Shown here piece after piece: positions 7,739-15,309 of a stretch of 40,504 bases of DNA. Position 1 is the stretch's first letter. Every line of letters begins with the position of its first letter. The stretch spans positions 1 to 40,504 of the forward strand of contig CALCUH010000192.1 in NCBI GenBank assembly GCA_937907165.1. The letters are read 5' to 3'. Below the pieces are notes generated by a model, which worked only from the letters and a program-made list of their open reading frames with translations, had not been told where the DNA came from and made no database searches. The position numbers were made by a program, and so were the translations under genes. Source of the stretch: an uncultured Bacteroidales bacterium (GTDB lineage: Bacteria > Bacteroidota > Bacteroidia > Bacteroidales > Paludibacteraceae).

Positions 7739-9766
7739 ATGAAAAAGTATTTGATTACATTGTGCATGTTGGCCTTATCTGTAGCCTGTTTGCAGGCGCA
7801 AAAACCCAACAAAAGCACGAAGACAGGAAAATGGGGATTCATGAACGGATCCACATGGGTCGTTCAACCGATTTATGACAACATCGATCCGACGAACGCA
7901 TTCGGCGCGCGCAAATACGCCATCGTTCAATTACAAGGTAAATGGGGCGCTGTCGCAGCTGACGGCAAGTATTACTGCAAACCCGTATTCGCCACCAAGG
8001 AAATCGCCCTTCGTGCGGCAAAACTTGCCACAAAAGGCGGTGATAGAAGCGTATTCCTAAGCGCTGTTTACGACAGCAAAGCGAACAAATGGGGATTCGT
8101 GGACTATACGGGTGAGATGTACCTCCGCCCGATTTATGAGGACATCGACAGCGAGATGAGTTTCGAAAAAGGCAAGAGTTACACCATCGTCAAACTCGAC
8201 AAGCAATGGGGTGCCGTAGACCGTGAGGGTGTGATGGTCATCAACCCGTTCTTCACGTCGAAAGAGGATGTCAGGAAAGCCGCTAAGGAGATGGAGATGA
8301 ACGCTGTATTGGGCGATAACATCTACATCGGTCTGAAAAACGGCGTAAAGAAGATCGGATTCATCAACTACCTCGGTAACTGGGTGATGAAACCGGTATT
8401 CGAAAACGTGGACAAAACTGGTCTTTTCAGTGCGACGAACTACTTCGCCGTCGTAAAATACAAAGGAAAATGGGGTGCTATCGACCGCGCGGGCAGCTTC
8501 GTGGTGAAACCGACATACGCAGATATGAACGCGGCAAAGAATGCGGCGAAGAAATGGCAAGCCAATAACCCGAAGGCTAAAATCGCCTCTTCCCAAGTGC
8601 CTAACCTTGAGTCATTCGCTTACAAGACTCCTAACTTGGCGGCCCAAGAGCCTCAAAAGAGACCTGACCCTGTTACCAAGCCTACCCAACCGACAGGCGG
8701 TAACACTACTCCTGAGAAAGTGGAACCAACCCCAACCGTCACACATGCGGTGGAGGGTGCTCCTACCATCAAGATCCTCTCTCCTAAGGATGGCGCGCAA
8801 TACTCTTCTCCTGAGGTGACTTTCACCTACGAGACTTCCACCCACGACGGCAGCGAGCCTGAGATCATCGCCTACATCAACGGTGAATTGATGCCACGCA
8901 CCAAAGGCGTGAAACGTGTCGGTAAACAAATCACCCTAACCTTGCCTCGCGTCAACGACTGCCGCGTGCAACTGATCGCAAAAGACAACAGAGGACAAAA
9001 CAGCGACCCTGCCGTTGTTCTTCTCCACTACAGAGGCGATCGTCCGAAACCGGCTCTCCACGTATTCGCAGTGGGTATCAGCGACTACGACCAACCAGAC
9101 TTGAAGCTCCAACATGCGGCTAAAGACGCTGAGGACTTCGTGAACACTGTCAAGACTTGCAACCTTTCCCAATATCAGTCGTTGAAGACCGCTGAACTTA
9201 TCCAAAACAAGGGTGCAAGCGACAAGAGCATCAAGAAGGGTCTCTCCACGTTGGTTAACTCAGCCAGCCAAGGCGACGTAATCTTGCTCTTCTTCTCCGG
9301 ACACGGCGCGAAAGAGGGTGCGGAGACTTACTTCCTCTCCTGCAACGCCGAGAGCAACGACTTGTTCGCTTCTGCAGTGGACTTCGATATCATCCGCAGC
9401 GCGCTGAAGAGATTGAAGGATAAGAAATGCCGCATCATCATCTTCATGGATGCTTGCCACTCAGGTTCCATGTACGGCATCAGATCGTCCGCAGAGACCT
9501 TCTCTATGTCGGAGCCAGACATCATCGGATTCTACTCCAGCACGGAGGCTCAGAAATCCAACGAGTCCGAACAATGGGAGAACGGAATCTTCACCAAGGC
9601 TTTGCTCGAAGGTATCAAAGGTAAAGCGGTGGATGAGGAAGGAAACATCACACTCGACGCGCTTGAGCTCTACATCCGTAACCAGGTGAGACAAGCGACG
9701 AACGGAAGACAAATGCCTATCTTCGAGAACAGGCAAGGTAACTTCATCCTCTTCGAGAAAAAGTAA
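7739..9766 (+). CDS. Exported WG-repeat/caspase-family (C14) protease
   Basis: A 675-residue protein with a signal peptide (residues 1-20, cleavage after LQA). Six WG-type repeats follow, starting near 31, 68, 117, 156, 205 and 244 (KWGFMNG, KWGAVAADG, KWGFVDYTG, QWGAVDREG, KIGFINYLG, KWGAIDRAG). Next come a Pro/Thr-rich linker (about 300-335), an Ig-like segment (about 340-430) and a C-terminal caspase p20-like domain (about 437-675). The catalytic dyad is intact: H522 in FFSGHG and C573 in MDACHSG. It is predicted to act as a Cys protease in the periplasm or outside the cell; activity on any substrate is inference. It sits between the CHASE2 and DUF4384 genes. Confidence 0.85.
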   Translation: MKKYLITLCMLALSVACLQAQKPNKSTKTGKWGFMNGSTWVVQPIYDNIDPTNAFGARKYAIVQLQGKWGAVAADGKYYCKPVFATKEIALRAAKLATKGGDRSVFLSAVYDSKANKWGFVDYTGEMYLRPIYEDIDSEMSFEKGKSYTIVKLDKQWGAVDREGVMVINPFFTSKEDVRKAAKEMEMNAVLGDNIYIGLKNGVKKIGFINYLGNWVMKPVFENVDKTGLFSATNYFAVVKYKGKWGAIDRAGSFVVKPTYADMNAAKNAAKKWQANNPKAKIASSQVPNLESFAYKTPNLAAQEPQKRPDPVTKPTQPTGGNTTPEKVEPTPTVTHAVEGAPTIKILSPKDGAQYSSPEVTFTYETSTHDGSEPEIIAYINGELMPRTKGVKRVGKQITLTLPRVNDCRVQLIAKDNRGQNSDPAVVLLHYRGDRPKPALHVFAVGISDYDQPDLKLQHAAKDAEDFVNTVKTCNLSQYQSLKTAELIQNKGASDKSIKKGLSTLVNSASQGDVILLFFSGHGAKEGAETYFLSCNAESNDLFASAVDFDIIRSALKRLKDKKCRIIIFMDACHSGSMYGIRSSAETFSMSEPDIIGFYSSTEAQKSNESEQWENGIFTKALLEGIKGKAVDEEGNITLDALELYIRNQVRQATNGRQMPIFENRQGNFILFEKK

Positions 9767-9780
9767 TCGCACGAATTTCC

Positions 9781-9864
9781 AAGTAGAGACGGACGGCCGT
9801 CTGTCTCTACTTTTGATTCGCACGGCGTTGATACGCACGGCGTTGATACGCACGGCCGTGCGTA
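9781..9864. repeat. REP-like palindrome and 15-bp tandem repeats
   Basis: A 32-bp inverted repeat at 9781-9812 has left half AAGTAGAGACGGACGG, with one mismatch in the right half. It is followed by three copies of a 15-bp unit, GATACGCACGGCGTT (9815-9829 with one change, 9830-9844, and 9845-9859 diverging at its end). The last copy forms an 18-bp perfect palindrome (9847-9864) with core CACGGCCGTG. Both palindromes share the centre ACGGCCGT. The block fills most of the gap between the caspase and DUF4384 genes. It could also act as a terminator for the caspase transcript, since TTTT follows the first palindrome. Confidence 0.75.
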
Positions 9865-9873
9865 TTTACAAAT

Positions 9874-9889
9874 TGGCATATTTTTTGTA
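9874..9889 (+). promoter_or_regulatory. Sigma-54-like promoter upstream of the DUF4384 gene
   Basis: TGGCATA, four bases, TTGTA resembles the sigma-54 form TGGCACG-N4-TTGCW. The GG of the -24 box (9875-9876) and the G of the -12 box (9887) are exactly 12 bases apart. The -12 box has GT in place of GC. It lies 37 bases before the ATG at 9926 and is nearly identical, including flanks, to the element at 10825. No Bacteroides-type -7 box was seen here. Confidence 0.4.
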
Positions 9890-9925
9890 TTATATATAAT
9901 ATAAACCATTAAAAAAAAGAGCGTT

Positions 9926-10801
9926 ATGAGAAAATGTTTTTTAATAGCACTATTGTCGATGCTGGTTAGCTTCGTATGTGCACAAGATATCTACGTCTAC
10001 TCCATCATCGGGCAGGCGGAGAAACAGGAGAACGGCAAATGGGTGGCGCTTCAAAAGAGAAACCCGCTCCAACTGACCGATATGATCCGTGTGGGCAACA
10101 ATTCAGCCTTGTCTTTCATCGACCGTAAGGCGGAGAAGATCTATTCCATCTCCCAAAACGACGGACAGAAAGTGAGCGATTTGATCGCCAACTACAAAAG
10201 CAAACAAACCTATGCGGCCAACTTCGTCTCACATGCGTCTAAATCGCTTTTTAACGGCGGCTCAGACCGTATCAGCCACGAGGCGGCTGGTTGTACCTAT
10301 CGTGGTGATATCGTCGAAAATGACATCGCTAAAGCGATTTTGGCTAAACATAAGGGTAGCCCGCTCGGTTCCATGAACAACGCCAGCACCGACTACGCCA
10401 TCTCCTTCTCGATCCTCGACCGTAGGACAAGAGCTGAGTTGGAAGGTGTGGTAGCATTGGACAGCCAAGCCGTGTTCAGAATCAAAAACAACAGCGAGAC
10501 CGCTTTGTACGTTAATATCCTTGACATCAACAAGGACGGTGAAAAGTACGATTGCTTGCCGATCGACGACGCGACCACCATGTCCCACTTGCTTATTCCT
10601 GGTAACTGCACGATCGACTTGACCACTTACCCAGTGGAGTTCTCCGAGCCAGTCGGAACCGACAACCTCATCCTCATCGCCACGGAAGTTCCTTACGACC
10701 TTCGTCAAGTGATGAAATATTTCGATAAGGCGGATCCTAAGCAAGTATCTAATTCCACTTATCCTGTAGGTGTTTATTGCAAAAAAATTGAAGTAAAATA
10801 A
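9926..10801 (+). CDS. Exported FecR-like/DUF4384 protein
   Basis: A 291-residue protein with a signal peptide (1-19, ending SFVCA). An N-terminal segment (about 21-75) has the form of a FecR-like beta domain: YSIIGQAEKQENGKWVAL, RVGNNSALSFID. A C-terminal segment (about 175-260) matches DUF4384: AVFRIKNNSETALYVNILDI, LIPGNCTIDL, then GTDNLILIATEVPYDLR. DUF4384 is commonly fused to or encoded beside caspase-family proteases, which fits the gene just upstream. It may be a regulator or substrate-binding partner of the protease in the envelope; that is inference. A repeat block and a sigma-54-like element lie between the two genes, so it may have its own promoter. Confidence 0.75.
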   Translation: MRKCFLIALLSMLVSFVCAQDIYVYSIIGQAEKQENGKWVALQKRNPLQLTDMIRVGNNSALSFIDRKAEKIYSISQNDGQKVSDLIANYKSKQTYAANFVSHASKSLFNGGSDRISHEAAGCTYRGDIVENDIAKAILAKHKGSPLGSMNNASTDYAISFSILDRRTRAELEGVVALDSQAVFRIKNNSETALYVNILDINKDGEKYDCLPIDDATTMSHLLIPGNCTIDLTTYPVEFSEPVGTDNLILIATEVPYDLRQVMKYFDKADPKQVSNSTYPVGVYCKKIEVK

Positions 10802-10824
10802 TAAATTACAGGTTTTGGAAAGTT

Positions 10825-10840
10825 TGGCACGGTTTTTGTA
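10825..10840 (+). promoter_or_regulatory. Second sigma-54-like promoter, after the DUF4384 gene
   Basis: TGGCACG, four bases, TTGTA is a closer match to the sigma-54 consensus than the element at 9874, with a full -24 box. The -24 G (10826) and -12 G (10838) are 12 bases apart. The following ten bases (TTACATATAA) repeat those after the first element with one change. No coding gene starts within 180 bases downstream; a terminator follows about 75 bases after the element. Confidence 0.45.
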
Positions 10841-10874
10841 TTACATATAATGGCGTTGTGAAATGCTTTCCTTA

Positions 10875-10882
10875 TAAATTTG
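10875..10882 (+). promoter_or_regulatory. Possible -7 element upstream of the acyltransferase gene
   Basis: TAAATTTG matches TAnnTTTG, but the nearest upstream TTG (10856-10858) is 16 bases away, shorter than usual, and a terminator lies between it and the gene at 11024. Weak support. Confidence 0.22.
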
Positions 10883-10910
10883 TAGTTTAGTTCTAATTTG
10901 CGTTTTTTAA

Positions 10911-10947
10911 AAAGAAAAGCCATCCTTTCGGGTGGCTTTCTTTTTTA
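10911..10947 (+). terminator. Rho-independent terminator
   Basis: The stem AAAGCCATC (10916-10924) with GGTGGCTTT (10931-10939), one G-T pair, has loop CTTTCG and a T-rich tail. It ends the DUF4384 transcript and any RNA started at the element at 10825. Confidence 0.8.
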
Positions 10948-11023
10948 TGGTAACTAATTGCATTAGGGGAAAAAAGACTAACCTAATCGCTAATCTTTAA
11001 TCTTCATCGGGCACAGAATAAAT

Positions 11024-12013
11024 ATGAATTTGACAGAAACAAAAAACAGAGACGCAGCATTCGACTTGCTTCGCATCATGGCCATTACATTCGTCTTTCT
11101 CCACCATAGTCTGTTGCGAATGCATTGGGTAAACTATTCAGACGTGGTGGTGGCCGAAAAGCTAATACTACCAGGAATGGCGCTCAATTCCTTCTTTTGT
11201 GTTGGGGTCAACGTATTCATTCTCTCCTCAGGCTACTTTGGAATCAATTGTCGTCCTTCAAAGCTATTAAAAATTCTTTTCCTATGTTTTGTGAGCTGCC
11301 TACTCTACCTTCCCTTCGAAGGAGATCATCTGATAAACGACATCCTCCATTTTAGGACAGGTAACACCTTTATGCCTTGCTATATCACCTTGTTCCTAAT
11401 CTCCCCGCTTATCAACAAAGGCATAAACTCTCTCGACCGTACAGACTACGGAAAAGTTGTCGTGAACATATTGCTCGCAGATGTGGTAATCGGTTTCTTT
11501 CTGAAATACTACTGTATAGACGCTAACGGATACAATATTTTTAACTTCATCACAATGTACATCATAGGCGGATATTTAAGAAGACATGCAACCATTCCCG
11601 CAAAGAAAGCGGCTCTCATATTTGCCATATCCGTGCTACTCACAATTATTGTAGCCTATTTCATAGAGGGCGGATTCTACGCATTCTCCTACAACTTTCC
11701 TACCGTAATTCTCTCCGCATGCGCATTAGTCCTACTATTCAAAAACATACACATCAAAAACAATGCGACTATCTCCCAAATGGCGGCGGCTTCGTTACCC
11801 CTTTTCATTCTAAACGATTTAACGCTGGCATATCTCTTCCCTGTTAATCCCATAAACACTACCCTGCAGAACCTTCTTCACATCGCAGCTGGACTGACCA
11901 TCATATGGGTTATAGCCGTCATCATCGCTAATCTTACATCACTATTATTCAGTCGGTCTCCGAAAAAATGGCTAAATAAACTAGACGAATGGTGGAATTT
12001 TTCCGCAAAATAA
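11024..12013 (+). CDS. Acyltransferase family 3 membrane protein
   Basis: A 329-residue polytopic membrane protein. The N-terminal signature RDAAFDLLRIMAITFVFLHH (residues 9-28), with an Arg, the FDLLR block and a His pair, is that of acyltransferase family 3, which moves acyl groups onto sugars of exported polysaccharides. About nine or ten hydrophobic segments follow (for example VGVNVFILSSGYFGI, LLADVVIGFFLKYYC, LTIIWVIAVIIANL). It is somewhat short but in range. No glycosylation genes are adjacent, so its target is unknown. It lies alone between a terminator and the convergent lipoprotein gene. Confidence 0.82.
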   Translation: MNLTETKNRDAAFDLLRIMAITFVFLHHSLLRMHWVNYSDVVVAEKLILPGMALNSFFCVGVNVFILSSGYFGINCRPSKLLKILFLCFVSCLLYLPFEGDHLINDILHFRTGNTFMPCYITLFLISPLINKGINSLDRTDYGKVVVNILLADVVIGFFLKYYCIDANGYNIFNFITMYIIGGYLRRHATIPAKKAALIFAISVLLTIIVAYFIEGGFYAFSYNFPTVILSACALVLLFKNIHIKNNATISQMAAASLPLFILNDLTLAYLFPVNPINTTLQNLLHIAAGLTIIWVIAVIIANLTSLLFSRSPKKWLNKLDEWWNFSAK

Positions 12014-12045
12014 GAAGTGTACGACCAGGGGGGACACCAGACTAT

Positions 12046-12462
12046 TCAGAACCAATCATACGGGAAGGTGACCCGCTTAGTTGGCTCTTTTTTCAGGTCT
12101 ATCTCCCAAGCATTATAAAGTTGTAAAATCATGGTGGTATCAGGCACATCTTTTATGCGAACCTCCATGGAGTGTCCACATTCACACTCACAAAGTATAT
12201 TTTCATCATTTGATACATATTGGGGATCCAAGATGATTCTATTCCCTTCAACCCTCACGTCAAGTTTATAATCATCGGCACAATTACAGACGAAAACACC
12301 GACGTTTATAGTCAAAATACGGAATAGTTTATCGTAACTATATTCCAGAAAGTCATCTTCTCGGGTATAACCGTCTTCGCACTCCCTATAATCCACACTT
12401 ATCCTACTACATCCCGACAAAAAAGGGAGAACAGCTAAAGCACAAATAATCGTTTTTTTCAT
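12046..12462 (-). CDS. Small lipoprotein, unknown function
   Basis: The start chosen at 12462 gives MKKTIICALAVLPFLSGC, a clear lipoprotein signal with lipid Cys18; upstream residues in the frame overlap the preceding gene and look unreal. The 138-residue product has a cluster of Cys residues (VCNCADD, then ILCECECGHS) that could form disulfides or bind metal, and alternating beta-like strands. I do not recognise a family. It starts 23 bases after the stop of the YD-repeat protein gene on the same strand, so the two are probably one transcript. Confidence 0.65.
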   Translation of the reverse strand: MKKTIICALAVLPFLSGCSRISVDYRECEDGYTREDDFLEYSYDKLFRILTINVGVFVCNCADDYKLDVRVEGNRIILDPQYVSNDENILCECECGHSMEVRIKDVPDTTMILQLYNAWEIDLKKEPTKRVTFPYDWF

Positions 12463-12485
12463 ATGTATTTCTAAATTAAATATTC

Positions 12486-13994
12486 CTACTCGTCGTAATA
12501 TTGGTAGGAATATGTTGTGATTTTCTGGTTCATAATCTGATTCAACACGTTTTTCCGACATGTGATGAGCTCGACACAATTACCATGCTTATCATATCGG
12601 TAATGTGTCTTTATTCGACCTCCAAACGCTTCACTATCCTTTGCATACAAATGGTCATCCGCATCATAATGCCAGATTACCTTTTCATCATATTTGCCAT
12701 CTCTTCTTTTGAAAGTGGTATTCTCGACAAGTCGGCGCTTTTCATCATATTTATTGACGATCTTCCAAGTGGAGCAATATACGCTGTTATAAATCTTTCC
12801 CTTGGCGGCGACAATGGAATCTAACCCACCCCAATCATTATAAAAATAGTCGACAAGCTGAAACTCCTCTTTCCTGTCAGAAGAGCTCTTTTGTAACGTA
12901 TCACCTCGTTGGTTAAATGTTGTGGCATAAAAAAATGTATCATAAACCATTGCGCCCTTAATGGCACTATCCTCATAGGCACGGAAACTGGTAATGAGTT
13001 CCTTCCCTTTTTCCCGGTTTTTCACATTGATATATTCACAAATGAGCGTGTCGTTCCGATAGTCCCTGCGTTCATAATCAATGAAAGAGAGGCTATTGTC
13101 ATCGAATCGTTTTATCGTTTCACTAGGACCACATCCTCTGTAGAATGTCCGCTCTTCAATCATTTTCCCCTGTTTATCAAAGATTTGGGTCACCTCACCC
13201 ATATAAGAGTTGGCATAAGAAAAAACCTTACGTCCTCTCCTATCGTACCGTTCTATTTTTCCACATTTTTGGGCCGATCTATCATACTCGTAAACACTTT
13301 TTAGGTTTCTTTTGTAGTATTCATATCTCTTTATAAAAGACGACGAAGAATCCAAAACCACTCTACCCTTCGAATCATAACTACAAACACATCTACTTGT
13401 ACCATAATTACTTTCGATCAGATTTCCCTGTTTATTATAGACTTTTCTTGTGACACTTTCGATGTTGCCAAGTGTGTCATAATAGACCCATGCCGTATCG
13501 TGTCCCTCTTTGTCATAATATCTACAGGAAGAAAGTTGCGCATCTGTATCAAATATAGGCACAGAATTACCACAAAATTTCCCGCGCTTTCGAATCCTAT
13601 AATAGCGTCCTTCTTGAATGGTCCCATCATCTGACACAATAGCTTCATAGTCTAAACCGAAATAATCCTTATTTTGTGTCCTTAAAAGGACGCCACGTTC
13701 ATTGAAACGTTTGAAATCAAGCAGTGAATCCCTTTCTCCATTTTTGTGACAATAAGAAACCACATCGTACGATTCACATTGCTTGTCCCTAAAGTAACGA
13801 ATGGTTTTCTTTTGAATCGTATCCATCGACCCATTACCAAGAGAATCGTAGACGCAAGAGATGGTAAACGATAGGACACTATTCACATCTCCTTCGTATA
13901 CATATTTCTCGACCCCGGTCCATGTGTCATGCTGAGCCATGAGTGACAGGACGCCACAAGAGAGGGATATCAATAAAGCATAAATGCGTTTCAT
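12486..13994 (-). CDS. Exported YD-repeat-like protein
   Basis: Start taken at the ATG at 13994, giving a signal peptide (MKRIYALLISLSCGVLSLMAQ) and a 502-residue exported protein; the 37 upstream residues of the open frame are discarded. The body is made of short repeats of the form YD..G......Y, for example YNKQGNLIESNYG, YDSKGRVVLDS, FDKQGKMIEER and YDKHGNCVELI. These resemble the YD repeats of RHS-like proteins and MORN-type antitoxin-like Bacteroidetes proteins. It lacks the RHS core box and any C-terminal toxin domain, so it is not a full RHS element. It probably forms a beta-rich scaffold in the envelope. Likely operon partner: the small Cys-rich lipoprotein downstream. Confidence 0.7.
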   Translation of the reverse strand: MKRIYALLISLSCGVLSLMAQHDTWTGVEKYVYEGDVNSVLSFTISCVYDSLGNGSMDTIQKKTIRYFRDKQCESYDVVSYCHKNGERDSLLDFKRFNERGVLLRTQNKDYFGLDYEAIVSDDGTIQEGRYYRIRKRGKFCGNSVPIFDTDAQLSSCRYYDKEGHDTAWVYYDTLGNIESVTRKVYNKQGNLIESNYGTSRCVCSYDSKGRVVLDSSSSFIKRYEYYKRNLKSVYEYDRSAQKCGKIERYDRRGRKVFSYANSYMGEVTQIFDKQGKMIEERTFYRGCGPSETIKRFDDNSLSFIDYERRDYRNDTLICEYINVKNREKGKELITSFRAYEDSAIKGAMVYDTFFYATTFNQRGDTLQKSSSDRKEEFQLVDYFYNDWGGLDSIVAAKGKIYNSVYCSTWKIVNKYDEKRRLVENTTFKRRDGKYDEKVIWHYDADDHLYAKDSEAFGGRIKTHYRYDKHGNCVELITCRKNVLNQIMNQKITTYSYQYYDE

Positions 13995-14019
13995 TAAGTA
14001 CTTATAGTGGGTGAAGAGA

Positions 14020-14027
14020 CAAAAATA
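14020..14027 (-). promoter_or_regulatory. Possible -7 element for the YD-repeat gene
   Basis: The minus strand reads TATTTTTG, matching TAnnTTTG, 25 bases before the ATG at 13994. A -33 match at the right spacing was not found. The rest of 14028-14239 shows nothing I can support. Confidence 0.33.
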
Positions 14028-14239
14028 GGAAACTATTTCAATAAATGGGGAAGGATGGGCGGAAAGAAGCAAAAAAAGGTAACTACCATCCCGTAAAGCG
14101 GACAAATAGATTTTTGATATAAGATATAAGATCCAAGCACACCCAACTTTAACAGTGGGACAGCTATTTCCCGCCTACAACTTTGCTTACTATATTTCCC
14201 CCCTACCAATAGGAATAACATATAGATATGCACTAAAAC

Positions 14240-14272
14240 AAAAAAAGCCGACCCGTAAGAGTCAGCTTTTTT
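14240..14272 (-). terminator. Terminator downstream of tRNA-Phe
   Basis: On the minus strand, AGCTGAC pairs with GTCGGCT (one G-T pair) across an eight-base loop, flanked by A and T runs that extend the stem and supply the T tail. It starts just after the tRNA 3' end. Confidence 0.75.
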
Positions 14273-14275
14273 GTG

Positions 14276-14348
14276 TGGTACCACCAGGAATCGAACCGGG
14301 GACACAAGGATTTTCAGTCCTTTGCTCTACCAACTGAGCTATGGCACC
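14276..14348 (-). tRNA. tRNA-Phe (GAA)
   Basis: A complete 73-base cloverleaf on the minus strand: acceptor stem GGTGCCA/TGGTACC with one G-T pair, D arm GCTC...GAGC, anticodon stem AAGGA/TCCTT with loop CTGAAAA (anticodon GAA), and T loop TTCGATT. The 3' CCA is not encoded beyond the acceptor and discriminator A73. The middle pair of the T stem (positions 51-63) is C with T, a mismatch. It is followed by its own terminator. Confidence 0.95.
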
Positions 14349-14449
14349 ATTTTTTCCTTTTTGCACTGCAAAGGTAGGCACTTTCCCCGAAGTGGCAAAA
14401 TATTTCGCTCAAAAATTTAAATATATTTTTTATTGAACTGATAATCAAG

Positions 14450-14457
14450 TATCTTTG
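14450..14457 (+). promoter_or_regulatory. Possible -7 element for the YgjP-type gene
   Basis: TATCTTTG matches TAnnTTTG. A transcript starting about 7 bases downstream would exclude the TTG at 14455 and favour the GTG at 14491 (or the TTG at 14467) as the start codon. No -33 match was seen. Confidence 0.35.
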
Positions 14458-14490
14458 TGGAGAATATTGGGCATAAATAGAGATAAAATA

Positions 14491-15216
14491 GTGGAAGAAA
14501 GGAAGGAAATAGAGGTGGAAGGCATCGGGAAAGTGACCATTTCCCGGAGCGAAAGGGCGAAATACATCTCCATCAAGATGCGACCGGAACAAATCATACT
14601 GGTCGTGCCGAAGAGGTGCGCCCTGCAGAACGCGCTACGCTTCCTCGAAGAGAAGAAGAGCTGGATTGAGGCGACACGGGAGAAGATAGAAAAAAGGGCG
14701 CCCCAAAACCTTCCCACACGGTTCGACGAAAACACGCGATACCAGACGCTCACATTCGTAGCCCAAATCAAGCGTTTTGAGGGGCAAAATTTCCATGCGA
14801 CGCTAAAGGATGGGACATTAACCATCCTATGTCCGCAAAACGCCGAAATCGGGGCGGAAAACGTCCAACAGCTCATACGCAAGGCGATCGAGCGCGCCAT
14901 GATGTCGGAGGCGAAACGTGTTTTGCCCGCAAGGCTGAAACTGATCGCCGAAAAATGCGGAATGAAATACAACGAATGCCGCATACGCAGCACGCGCACC
15001 ATCTGGGGGAGCTGCACACAAAGAAGCCACATCAGTCTCAATATGTTCCTGATGCGGCTTCCACAACATTTAGTAGATTACGTTCTAATTCACGAAATTT
15101 GTCATACCGTGGAGCTAAACCATAGCGAGCGTTTCTGGGCGCTCGTCAACTCATTTACCGGCAACAAGGCGAAAGAACTGAGGCGCGAACTCCGCAACTA
15201 CCATCCTTGCGTCTGA
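14491..15216 (+). CDS. YgjP-type (DUF45/M48-like) zinc metallopeptidase
   Basis: A cytoplasmic protein of 241 residues if started at the GTG at 14491; the frame has no good ATG, and TTG codons at 14455 and 14467 are alternatives. The C-terminal half holds the zinc site H201-E-I-C-H205-TVELN-H211-SERFW, in the order seen in the YgjP/WLM-type peptidases. The preceding CRIRSTRTIWGSCT...ISLNMFLMRLP segment is also characteristic of that family. The N-terminal half (VTISRSERAKYISIKMRPEQIILVVPK) fits the same family. The biological role of these proteins in Bacteroidetes is not established. It is transcribed away from the adjacent tRNA. Confidence 0.85.
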   Translation: MEERKEIEVEGIGKVTISRSERAKYISIKMRPEQIILVVPKRCALQNALRFLEEKKSWIEATREKIEKRAPQNLPTRFDENTRYQTLTFVAQIKRFEGQNFHATLKDGTLTILCPQNAEIGAENVQQLIRKAIERAMMSEAKRVLPARLKLIAEKCGMKYNECRIRSTRTIWGSCTQRSHISLNMFLMRLPQHLVDYVLIHEICHTVELNHSERFWALVNSFTGNKAKELRRELRNYHPCV

Positions 15217-15309
15217 TGGTCCAACTCATATGCAAACTCAATATCGGAAGGAACTTTCTCCTTCCCCAAGGCCGTCACTAAAGCTCCTTGCAGACGACCT
15301 AAAAATGGT

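Larger units (their letters stand above)
10851..10947 (+). ncRNA. Candidate small RNA between a sigma-54-like promoter and a terminator
   Basis: If the element at 10825-10840 is a promoter, transcription would begin near 10851 and stop at the hairpin ending about 10947, giving an RNA of roughly 95 bases. The stretch has no open frame longer than a few codons. It could equally be the 3' untranslated region of the DUF4384 gene. No known RNA family was recognised. Confidence 0.3.

Noticed and set aside
8057..8596. Long minus-strand frame inside the caspase gene
   Set aside because: It is a shadow of the WG-repeat coding frame; the translated composition is unlike a real protein.
14033..14305. 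Minus-strand frame of 90 residues upstream of the YD-repeat gene
   Set aside because: It overlaps a terminator and part of the tRNA-Phe gene and has no family-like sequence.
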